A stretch of 64,000 bases of DNA from Endomychus coccineus (lineage: Eukaryota; Arthropoda; Insecta; Coleoptera; Endomychidae): the NCBI GenBank assembly GCA_958510875.1, contig OY294067.1:263660180-263724179 (forward strand), read 5' to 3'. A model generated the notes under the pieces. It saw only the letters and a list, made by a program, of their open reading frames with translations, searched no databases and was not told where the DNA came from. A program made the position numbers and the translations under genes. Position 1 is the first letter of the stretch. Every line of letters starts with the position of its first letter. Positions 55,245 through 64,000 of this stretch are shown piece by piece.

Positions 55245-56980
55245 GAGACAATGACATCTTATATGAAAACTCCTACCAACTTCGCATGTTTTCCTCCGAG
55301 CTTCCTTGGAGAAGCGTATGTTTTGAATCTGAAGATCCAACAGAATGTGCCAGAGAGATCTTGAATATTATGAGGCTAGGAATGGAAACTTACATACCTT
55401 ATACCAACAAATCACCATCATGTGGTCAACGATGATTAAATAAAATCTGTTCTAGGGCTGTCGCTTTAAAACAGGCAACATACCGTTGAAGACCGAAATA
55501 TCTGCATTGACACAATAACCGCTTCGAAAGAGGCATATAACGCCAAAATAAGATCAAAATTTATCGAATTGGTAGGAATTTCACTTCCCGTTTATTAATT
55601 CCCCCTTCCTCCCCCCCACCCTTAGTAAAGACTAGGATGATGACACACTGGCTCTTATACCACAAGATACAGCCAACCTATTTGCTGAAATGTTCACAGC
55701 AAATTCCCTTTTGGATCCACAAGGAACGGACTCTCCTTATGTTACTGCCATCGATGGCCATATGCCTGACATTGTGACAATTAGGCGCTTCTGCTTGACC
55801 TCATTACCAAAGAAGCTATGAGGCCAGACGAAATTACACTTTCCGACATTCTCAAGAAATGTACCCCTGAATTAATACTAGTTTTCTACAGGTTGTTTAC
55901 CCTTTCATACAACTTGGTGTGTTCCTTCCAGCTGAAAGACAGATATCAGTTCAACCAATTCCAAGAAAAGGAAAGGAGACCCTTCTCAATAATTATAGGC
56001 CCATTGTGATTCTTAAAATTAAAGAGAAAGCAATCGTGCTTGACCGGCATTATGTTTTCGTCAGTAGATGACAACAGGAGACTTGTTTGCCTAAGTAACA
56101 CATGTATGGAAAAGATCTATTGATAAATATGAGGGATCCCTAGCTGTAGCGTTCGATATCTCCAAAGCATTTGACCGAGACTGACACTCAGGCCTCCTTG
56201 GAGAATTTCCGTCATATTGTTTTTCGCCTCAACTCAGATAAATCACTCTATGTGATGGTTGATGGAGTATCCTCTGTTACGATGGCTATCAACGCAGGTG
56301 TTCCATAGAGATCTAGCTTGAAACTCACTTTGTTTCCTGTTCATACCAACGATCTATTAGAAGTGACCACCTGTCCAGTCCACAGGCTTGCAGATGATGG
56401 TACATTTCATACCGCTCTCTCATCTATTGCCCCTATACCATCCAACGAAATCGGAAAATCTAGACAAAAACAGGTTCACGCAATCGATGGATATCTGGCA
56501 ACGATTTTGAAATGGGGATCTTATAATCTAGTATAGTTCAATGCAACCAAACCTCAAGCTTGCATCTTTTACGGGAAAAAGAATCCCACAATTCCTCATA
56601 TGATGATGTCAGGTACAACTGTTTCTATGAAAGCTTCCATATCCATGCTCGGGATTACCACCCGTTCAAGGGATGATTCTATGATGATGAAGATTCATTG
56701 CGAAAACAGCTGCAAGAGCTATTTTACATCCCAGCAGCTCCTCATAATCTACATTCAGTAGCAGTTTCGACCTGTCATGGTGTAATGTTCACATGTTTGG
56801 AGTTCGAGACCCTAAACTGTACTTTATTCAGGAGAGAGTTATTCGCCTCATTGATGATGTCAAAGTAAGAAATTCATTGGTATCTCTAGAACATCGTAGA
56901 TAGGTTTTCTATAGATATTTACATGGTCGGTCAGAAATCTCGTCTGGTATTCCACCACAAGATTATTCGACAAGAAATTC
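55245..56980 (+). pseudogene. LINE-A, longest copy (linker, RT and C-terminal tail)
   Basis: In order along the plus strand: linker with PSSLEKRMF and SCHFKTGN (55300-55480), CIDTITASKEAYNAKIRSKF (about 55510-55560), a deletion, then QPTYLLKCSQQIPFWIHKER-frame equal to ANLFAEMFTANSLLDPQGTD, GHMPDIVT, EAMRPDEITLSDILKKCTPE, QPIPRKGKETLLNNYRPIVI, VAFDISKAFDRD (motif A, about 56150-56180), the GVP*RSSLK block, PVHRLADDGTFHTAL (catalytic ADD, about 56385-56410), VHAIDGYLATILKWGS and the thumb, then SYFTSQQLLIIY, VIRLIDDVKVRNSLVSLEHR and SEISSGIPPQ. Most landmarks are present but stops and shifts are everywhere. Confidence 0.85.
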
Positions 56981-57170
56981 CAAAAGTGGAAATAATTTCA
57001 TTTAGAAAACACAACTGTATGCTTTGAAAATGAACGAATTTGGATTCAAGATTTATTTAAAGATCTCCATCTGTACTTGGAAATAATCAGGATTCAGCAA
57101 AAATCTCCCAGGTGAGTTTCCTTCTTGCATCAGTAATGTGCCGACGTTAAATAAAATGTACACCGAGAAC
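56981..57170. other. No recognised feature
   Basis: The short minus-strand frame 57053-57259 does not match anything I can name. Confidence 0.3.
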
Positions 57171-57204
57171 GGTCTTAACCTCTTCAGGGCTCGGTCACCT
57201 GGAG

Positions 57205-57285
57205 GAGCAAGGTGAACACTCCCGAGCGAGGACCCGCCCTCTGGTAGCTGAGAGAACACTCGAGTGGGAACCGCCCTCTGGTGAT
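57205..57285 (+). repeat. About 40-bp imperfect tandem duplication, GC-rich
   Basis: Two units share acactc.cgag.g.g..acc and cgccctctggt (about 57214-57247 and 57252-57284). The GC content is far above the surroundings. It resembles GC-rich stretches in LTRs of insect retrotransposons, but no integrase or protease is nearby, so I leave it unassigned. Confidence 0.5.
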
Positions 57286-57643
57286 AAATGATAAGGATGA
57301 TTGTTTCTTATTATAGTGTAGTTATAGTAATCCTTTGGTTACTGATTATGTTTATAACCAAAGTTGAGTATCTTTAATTGTATTCGAATAACGTCTGGAG
57401 ATGGCTTGAAACGCCAGATCAGGAAGAACAAATTTCAAATAAAAGTGATAGTAATATAGTAATGTTAAATTTCGTAATATAGATATCGTAAGCCTACTTA
57501 TAATATAGGGAACATCCTCTAACTACCTTGATAAATCACTATGATATTTCTATTAAAGGTTCAATTGGCTATAAAGTATGAATATGAGAAAGAATATAAC
57601 TCATGTTAGCCATTAACAAGGCAATATGTATATGTCTTTAGTG

Positions 57644-57745
57644 ACTTCATAGCTAATGAGGTAAATTGTCTGGAATTAGGTATTGAATATAACTACTTCA
57701 TAGCTAATGAGGTAAATTTTTGGGAATTATGTATTGAATATAAAT
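57644..57745 (+). repeat. 51-bp direct tandem duplication
   Basis: The unit starting acttcatagctaatgaggta begins at 57644 and again at 57695, with few differences, ending ggaatta.gtattgaatata. It is not related to any element in the window. Confidence 0.85.
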
Positions 57746-57749
57746 GTAT

Positions 57750-60700
57750 TCGCCGCTAATGATCAGTGATGGCACCATTTTGGTATGAATATTTTATAAA
57801 AGTTGATTCGACATCTTGTACTCGTTAAGAAATAACTAATAAATATTCCAATAATTCAAAACCATTATTACTTTGATGAGTACAATATGAAGGATTATAG
57901 TTTTTCCTTGAACTTGAATGAAGTATTCACATTTTTCCAAATAATTTCAGTATAATTGATAGAAAAATGAGAATTTCAATGTGTGAGGTTGATATCTCTT
58001 CACGTTTTATATAGTTTTATCTACAACGTTTAAGGTTGAAACTGGAGGAAGTTTGATATAAACTTATGAAATCATGAAATAACATTGAATACTCCGTACT
58101 TTTTAGAGATATTCGACAAGAAATTGAACGTTCTTTTTCAAATTGAGGAACAGTTTACGTTTATTGATGCCACAACCACATGCATTCTCAAGTTGTCGTC
58201 AAATTAAAGGTGAAATAAATGTATGAAAATGGTTGAACATGCAATTCTGTAGACTTGAGACATTCGAGTTTAAAGTTGGACTATATGTTATAAGGAGCGA
58301 TCAGGGCTGAGATATGGGAATAAAGTCCTAAATAAAATACAAAATATAGTTTGAAGATTCTTTGAATGGTATCGGTCAAGTAGAAGAATGAACCAAACGG
58401 ACTTCATAAGACTCGGAAAAAATAAACATAAACTACGATTGCACGTCATCTACTATAATACAAAAAAATTATAGTATATTCTATGATCAAAATGTAATAT
58501 TCATGGTACTTCAATGTTTACTTCCTTGTATAAGTTCCTCAGACAAATTTTGAGAAACTTCAATTTATTTTTGTTTATTCCACGTGACTATAGATCTAAT
58601 TTGGGAACAATTTCGTGTTTTACTATTACCTTGAATTTAAAATCAATATCTTCGATACTGTTGATTACACAACTCTACAAAAACAAAGTTTGTCTTTGTC
58701 CTAAAATTAATTTTTTGATTTTCTATTCATTGTGCTCCAAATTAAAGGAAAAATACCCATATTCCATATAAAGTTTGCTTTCGCAAAAATATCACTACAT
58801 TTGAGATTTAGTGAGAGAAAGTACTTATAAACATGAAGGAAAAAGTAATGAGGTTCACTCTTAAGCTTTTTTCCACTATTTCATAATTTGATATGATAAT
58901 AAAAGTTGATAAAAAGTATATATAAGTACATTTGTTTCGATTTACCAATAAATAAAAATTTAAGCTATGGATTTTCTAAAATATTGATCAACCGTTCTCC
59001 TGGATACAAAAGCATATGTTTTCTCGTCTAACTATCGATAAATCTACCGAAATTTACTACCAGCTGATCAAAATCAACTTCGTGTTCACCTGTTTTATAG
59101 TAGAATTGATGTAACCAGAAAATTATGTCACCATCGTCTTCAGAACGTCGATTTGCATAAGACTCCACTAACAACAAAAATCAAATATGATTTGAACATC
59201 ATCGATTTTTGAACTTACATAGACAAAGTAGTGATCAAGGTGCCCTCCATGATACCAAAGACTTATGGTGGACTTATATAGATGGTTCCTGAGAAAAGAA
59301 CCATACACCACCATAGCTCATCCAAATTAAACGGTTTGGTTGAGCAAATTTATCAAAATCAGACTATTGTTTCACCCAGGTTAGCCAAAGATATACTTCG
59401 AAATTACGCGATTAGATCGTATTGAAGCATAGAAAATATCGTATTTTATGAGATGTTATGTGAACATCTCTATTGCAACTTTGAATATTGAGTCACAAAA
59501 TAAACAGGACTCTTCTCTAGGTATTATCTACAACCTGTGATGATTATGATAAAATACCGAACATCTAAGGTGAAATTAATAATTCTATATGATCACAAAG
59601 TATGTATTACCCTCACCGTCAATTCATAAAAAAAACATGAAGAAACTGAGAAGATTCACTCAATTGGTAAGAATAATAAGTGAGGTTAGGTTTATGGTTC
59701 GCTCTACTGGCCGCGCTGATTCTATACGTCCAACGCCGTTATTTTATTGTAAGGAGTTTAGTCTTGCTCTCAACTTTTTAGCTACAATAGATAACGTCAT
59801 TTCTCATTCAAATCAACATAGTATAAAGACCTAGCAGACGAAACTTCAAAATTCCAATGACAGTTAACGTTTTGATCAACTTCATATTAGGTATTCATCT
59901 GTTTTGTCATGAATTATCTATTCCAGAATTCAGAATTCTCTTATTTCCATTCGTCTTGATTCTCAAGTATTCCGACATTTCTGTGGCAACCGTTCCAAGA
60001 AGGAGAAAGTATAAAAACCAATAATCAATCACTTTTGAATAACCATCCTATATCAAATATGCGAAAATATGTTAACTGCTAACATGAGAAATTCTCGGAA
60101 TAGCATCCCCTTCTTTCAATGTTGAAAAGTAACACTGTACAAAAATAAAAAGGTTTATTCTGGTTGCAACCCTATAACCTAACACCACCAATACCTATAA
60201 TCATAATTATAAAAGCATTCAAAGGTACTTTTGAATTTGTATTCTTTGAAAAACCAAACAGATTTAAACTTCAATGTATCATTATTGATTTTAGTAACCG
60301 TTGGAACTAGTTAAGAGTATCTTTTGTAATGTAAAAGAAAGAATGGTATAGTTAATTCAATTGTGGAAAACTGCTATCAATAGGTTCCGACATCTCAAAT
60401 TTTTTGCAGCATTCCAAAAAAAACTATTTATAATGATACAATTGAGTATCTCCAATGACGTTATGATTGCAAACTAGTGAAGCACTTCTTAGATCAATTA
60501 TTTTCGAATGAAACATATAATTTGATATTTTTTCCAATATTTACCGCAAAAATACATTCCCCTGTATATTCATCAGATATAATTTGGAAATCATTTGATC
60601 ATGCTCTTATATATTTTGTCAAATAGGTATGAGAAAAACTCATTCTGACTTTTTCCAAAACGTTAGATTTATATTTACATTTTAAACCATTTGACAAACT

Positions 60701-60835
60701 AAATTACTCAAATTATCAAAGTTGTAAACTATTAAATTTTCTTCAACTTTATCGCTTTGAACACTTTATATTATTTCGGCAAATATTTTTTCACATCAAT
60801 AACAGTATATAAAATCTGTGGTAACCTAACCTGTG
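57750..60835. other. Intron 1 sequence near exon 1, nothing recognised
   Basis: Frames at 58514-58771 and 59589-59834 are unremarkable. A small hairpin atggttc...gaaccat lies near 59283-59305. This is the least TE-marked stretch of the window; it could hold intronic regulatory DNA, but I cannot point to specific sites. Confidence 0.4.
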
Positions 60836-60840
60836 GTTAC

Positions 60841-60911
60841 CTGGGTATCTTGTCGTAGCTGTCCCAACTCGTGAGGCAGTTGTAGGAGCTGTACCTAGAG
60901 GAAGACGCCAT
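60841..60911 (-). CDS. SLO2: SLO2 potassium channel, exon 1 coding part (start codon)
   Basis: The ATG at 60911-60909 sits in a good context (accATGg), with an in-frame TAG five codons upstream, so the frame opens here. It encodes MASSSRYSSYNCLTSWDSYD and KIP, then two bases (AG) before the donor gtaacc at 60840. Joining to exon 2 makes an AGA codon and the sequence KIPRVRVEYY, which agrees with the RVRVEYY context I know in insect SLO2. The serine/tyrosine-rich head is cytoplasmic. Other N-termini from alternative first exons are possible, as in other animals. It lies 26.2 kb upstream of exon 2. Confidence 0.85.
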
Positions 60912-61100
60912 GGTATGAATAAACTACGCGCAACCACAGCGCATCATGTTTGCACCACCGGGCGCTACACGCCACTGCAAAGCGACGCTACACTGACGAT
61001 GGCGAGCGTAGCGCCCCTCCCATAGACAGGCAGTCTGTCTATAGAAAACGCGCGCCAAAGCTTCATTCCTTAATCACTTCATAATGTTATTGTTATCACC
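60912..61100 (-). promoter_or_regulatory. SLO2 5' UTR / upstream sequence
   Basis: This is a GC-rich, CpG-containing patch in AT-rich surroundings, ending at the start codon. It contains a palindromic element tagacaggcagtctgtcta (61024-61042) and a TCAGTG initiator-like site on the minus strand near 60996-61001. A pyrimidine-rich stretch ending in cag on the minus strand at about 61099-61101 could be a splice acceptor for an upstream non-coding exon. No TATA box is evident. Assignment as 5' UTR is by position. Confidence 0.5.
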
Positions 61101-61349
61101 TGAAAAGCGCGAAAAACTGTGCCGTTCAATTCCGTGACATAATACGAGGTGCTATCGATTAGTTGATGCATTTCATCGTTATTTGTTAAGCTTCGCTTAT
61201 GTTACCAAAAGTCCGTACTCTTCTCGAGCATCTGAATGAACCATCAATGCTAATGTTGGAACATCATCTGTTCATAAAATCCTCAGAATCTTAATCATTA
61301 AAAAAACTCCACAATCAAATGACAAAATATGTTATTCGGAGTCTTCAAT

Positions 61350-61690
61350 CATAATGATCGGTGTTCATCAGAAATCTCTTCTGTTGTTTCACCATGAGAG
61401 ACTCCAGAAAGGTGGACTAGACCTACTCACCCCTTCATTGTCGAGCTCGACACCTGCCAAACTTCTTCTTAACAGACTTCATTTTTCTATCGAATGGCAA
61501 ACTTGTGAATCACTATGTCTACAACCTCCTAACATTCAAGAAAAATCGAATGTCCTCCTCCCCCAGCATGGCACTGCTGGCTCACACGATGTTCTTCAAA
61601 TACAGGTTTTCCTCTCGTGTAGTAAAGGTATTGAAAAATAAACGGGCAGTCACCGAGCACTGCTGACAGAAGTGTAAACTGACATTATGA
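61350..61690 (+). pseudogene. LINE-A extreme 3' end
   Basis: It begins within the C-terminal tail (CSSEISSVVSP-like: ggtgttcatcagaaatctct), continues with SPFIVELDTCQTSS, RLHFSIEWQTCESLCLQPPN and SNVLLPQHGTAGSHDVLQ in drifting frames, and runs into the 3' UTR (aaacgggcagtcaccgagc) to about 61690. It is a 5'-truncated copy just upstream of the SLO2 start. Confidence 0.75.
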
Positions 61691-61694
61691 AGTA

Positions 61695-62160
61695 GCCAAT
61701 TTATTTTATCTTATCTTTTAATTATTGTAGCATCCGAAATTACAATTTTATTATTTTTAAATTAAAATTAATATAATTAGTTTTTCTTTAGTTTTTACAA
61801 CTGTCAGCATTTCAATCAACAATTATATACATTTTTATATTGACTAGTAAAAAACGTATAATGGGCGGTACAATCCCTGTAAAGAGGATGGATGTAACCC
61901 GATAGCCATTATAATAAATACACATTATTTTATTTTCAAAACATATTATTTATTGATATTTACAACGATGTAAATGGAAGTAATGTTAAACAGCATTTTC
62001 TTTTAGATTATTAGGTTAGATCCAAGCATAAAACATATTGTGGAATCAGTTGTGCTCATATATAAAACAGGCTACTATTACCGATCACACATAATTTCAT
62101 CATTACTTATTACTCTATAATAAATACTTATATTGAAAAAAAGGTCCATTTTTTCAGTTA
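61695..62160. other. Upstream flank, nothing recognised
   Basis: AT-rich sequence without a supported frame. Confidence 0.4.
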
Positions 62161-62164
62161 GCAT

Positions 62165-62770
62165 AAAAATTTAACTTCCGTCTACACGAGGACGGAGGAT
62201 TGAGTGAATGAATAATGTCGAGTATATGCGTGCTGTTGTAGCTGTATACAGTGTATAGTGTGTATACGCAGTGTATACGTATACCTGTCCTATATACCAT
62301 AATCGAGAACACTGGCTCACACAGGCAGGCTCACCAACACCGACTCAGATATGCACACGTGTGTATAGAGAGACTGCCTGACGCCTGACTCGAGTCCCGT
62401 ACGGCTGCAGTTGCGCACGCAGCAGTATACATAATATCTAATATATACAGTATCGGAAAGTATTTATCTTGGGTATGGTGGTTTCATGAGAGCGTAAAGA
62501 ATATCTTGCTATATGTTGAGAGAGCATTACAATTTCAGGGCGGTCAGCTCAGGACGTAGGACGTCAGTATCATACCCGCACCAGTCGGGAAAATGTGCGA
62601 GTCGATGTGTACGCCTCGGGTGGGGTAAGAGGAGGGACGCGCAGCAGTGCGTCTCTCTTGTCTATGTGGTATTATCATTACATTGTGTTCCTTGTTGCTC
62701 ATGTAGATTTCTGTCTATACCCCAGAAGAATTGTTTCCGATACTGTATAGCTACAGCGTGACGGGATGTG
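62165..62770. promoter_or_regulatory. GC-richer, CpG-containing block upstream of SLO2
   Basis: It differs in composition from its flanks and has repeated gtatac/gtatacg steps at 62244-62285, acacgtgtgtat at about 62355, several cgcgcag/gcagcag runs and no transposon motif. It begins about 1.25 kb upstream of the SLO2 start codon. It may be the core promoter or a non-coding first exon of SLO2, or the promoter of a divergent gene to the right. An 82-codon frame inside has no family match and is not called. Confidence 0.4.
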
Positions 62771-63225
62771 ACGGACTCATGGTTTTACCCCTCATCTGAA
62801 ATAGCTCAACGCGCCTAAAGAAATTTTCACTTCAAAAAAATTTAACTAAATTCAGATTCACTCATTTTCATCTCGTTAATGGTAACGCTAATTCACGAAT
62901 TAAATTCATTCTTCGACGTAATCCTTACAAAACTTGCCCATCTTCACAATGTATTCTCAATTATTTCCTCTTCTGTACAGATAAGGAGTATCCCCCATTG
63001 TGCGGTTCTTGGTTTTACGATCACTGGTGCAATATTAGTCTTCCAAAAATCCAAATAACCGGAACCGTGCAACCGGTTAGGTACTACCACGTATGGTTGT
63101 GCTGAAGAAATTATCCTGTAAAATCATGAAATACACCAACCCAAAATGGAACGCATAGTTATCGAAAACGCCTCAGAATCAAAAATATTAATTTCTACAG
63201 TCATCTAGTTTTTTTTAATACTTTG
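62771..63225. other. Flank, nothing recognised
   Basis: AT-rich sequence between the GC-richer block and a LINE-A copy. Confidence 0.35.
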
Positions 63226-63227
63226 AC

Positions 63228-64000
63228 TACTCAACAGGGAAACCTAAAATGTTCGAAGAACATCGTGAGAGCCAGCGGTGGAATGTTGGGGAGGAGATGG
63301 GCATTCAACATTGTCTTTTGTCAGGGTACAAGTAGGTGCATTTTGCTCGATCTCAATACCAAGAGGTCTATGGTGCCAGACGGAATTCCACCTGTCATTC
63401 TCAAGAAATGTGTGCCTGAATTAACCAGTTTTCTGTAGGTTATTCACTCTTTCATATAAACTTGCCGTGCAACCAATTCCAAAAAAGGAAAGAAGACCTT
63501 TTCTAATAATTATAGACAAATTGCACCATTATCTGTGTTCTCTAAAGTGATGAAGAAAGCAACCAACATCGAGCTCATCAAATATCTAGAGAGCTACAAA
63601 ATTGTGAATGACCGGCAACATGGCTCTCGTCAGCAGAGATCAACAGGAGACTTGCTTGCTTACGTAACACATGTATGGCAGACATCTATTGAAAAACATG
63701 GAGAATGTCTAGCTGTATCATTGAATCTCCCGAAAGCATATGACCGAGTATGGCACCAAAGCCTTCTTGGGAAACTTCTGTCATATGGTTTGTCGCCTCA
63801 ACTTTGTCGCTTACTATCGAGTTTTCTCTCAGATAAGATCATTCCATGTGGTGGTTAACGGAGTTTCCTTTGATACAATAGCTATCAACTCTGGTGTTCT
63901 ACAGGGATCTGTCTTGGCACCAACTCCGTTTCTGTTCCATATCAACGGTGTGCTGGAAGTGACGATCTGTCTCGTCCACGGCTTTGCAGATGATGGTACA
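63228..64000 (+). pseudogene. LINE-A reverse transcriptase, runs off the right edge
   Basis: The frame 63223-63438 reads GTSRCILLDLNTKRSMVPDG, IPPVILKKCVPELTS. Next are PIPKKERRPFSNNYRQIAPL, then the well-kept frame 63535-63858: VFSKVMKKATNIELIKYLES, YKIVNDRQHGSRQQRSTGDL, LAYVTHVWQTSIEKHGECLA, VSLNLPKAYDRVWHQSLLGK, LLSYGLSPQLCRLLSSFLSD. After a frameshift come VVNGVSFDTIAINSGVLQGS, VLAPTPFLFHINGVLEVTIC and GFADDGT at the window end. Motif A (AYDRVWH), motif B (GVLQGSVLAP) and motif C (FADD) are all present, making this the best-kept RT copy here. At the left, 63265-63310 is an inverted scrap of the LINE-A 3' end. Confidence 0.88.

Larger units (their letters stand above)
1..60911 (-). other. 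SLO2: SLO2/KCNT potassium channel gene, 5' part (exons 1-4 with introns 1-4)
   Basis: Four minus-strand exons (60841-60911, 34577-34656, 25485-25584, 22408-22606) have consensus GT donors and AG acceptors, and their phases fit: 71 bp ends two bases into a codon, 80 bp starts with one base and ends with one, 100 bp starts with two and ends with two, and 199 bp starts with one and ends on a codon boundary. Joined they give 150 residues, from the start methionine to the end of S2. The family assignment rests on recalled similarity to animal SLO2 (Slack/KCNT) channels in the stretches [28 protein letters not shown] and the S2 helix. I did not find the next exon, expected to begin close to GNIW, in the remaining 22.4 kb. 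It is probably outside the window. Confidence 0.87.

Noticed and set aside
57053..57259. LTR of a retrotransposon
   Set aside because: A GC-rich tandem stretch looks LTR-like, but no TG...CA bounded pair, primer-binding site or coding part was found.
62513..62761. 82-codon plus-strand frame in a GC-richer block
   Set aside because: No family resemblance and no splice or start context. Open frames are expected by chance in GC-richer DNA. Treated as possible promoter sequence.
1..64000. CRISPR arrays, operons, tRNA or rRNA genes
   Set aside because: No regularly spaced identical repeats, no bacterial gene organisation, and no cloverleaf or rRNA core was noticed. The spliced exons and LINE/Penelope elements show animal nuclear DNA.

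Overview
This window is eukaryotic nuclear DNA, almost certainly from an insect. It is AT-rich, has no bacterial-style gene packing, and holds GT-AG spliced exons inside a dense layer of broken transposable elements. The transposon mix (many jockey/BS-like LINE scraps, several Penelope-like families, RNase H-bearing LINEs, mariner, Tigger/pogo, MULE, hAT and fold-back elements) fits a TE-rich insect such as a beetle. The order is inference only.

The one host gene I can support is on the minus strand and covers most of the window. Four coding exons join in phase into the first 150 residues of a SLO2/KCNT-type potassium channel: exon 1 (start codon, 60841-60911), exon 2 (34577-34656), exon 3 with S1 (25485-25584) and exon 4 with the S1-S2 loop and S2 (22408-22606). 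Intron 1 is about 26.2 kb, intron 2 about 9.0 kb, intron 3 about 2.9 kb, and intron 4 runs off the left edge (at least 22.4 kb). GC-richer DNA around 60912-61100 and 62165-62770 is the likely 5' UTR/promoter side. Everything left of 60841 is therefore intronic, and the repeats there are passengers in SLO2 introns.

Layout from left to right. 1-22 kb (intron 4): Penelope GIY-YIG remnant, MULE and RNase H LINE scraps, mariner, LINE-A and jockey fragments, a Penelope-B copy with inverted termini, a Penelope-C snapback, a perfect 70-bp inverted repeat, a Tigger transposase and fold-back element A. 22-35 kb: exons 4, 3 and 2 with a MITE-like element, an RNase H LINE, two Penelope pieces in head-to-tail order and a 1.0-kb inverted-repeat element. 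35-61 kb (intron 1): a hAT element with target-site duplication, fold-back element B carrying a decayed cysteine-rich gene and LINE pieces in both arms, Penelope-B copies with hammerhead-type ribozyme motifs, fold-back element C, a CR1/jockey-like LINE, a Gypsy integrase scrap and more LINE-A. 61-64 kb: upstream flank of the gene and a LINE-A copy running off the right edge.

The most interesting signals are (i) hammerhead-ribozyme folds in the Penelope-B termini, one with an intact core at 42217-42260; (ii) the large fold-back elements with subrepeated arms, one holding a gene; (iii) the perfect 70-bp palindrome at 16694-16877; and (iv) the complete 5' exon structure of SLO2. All transposon coding regions seen here are broken by stops, frameshifts or deletions. 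LINE edge coordinates are approximate to some tens of bases.
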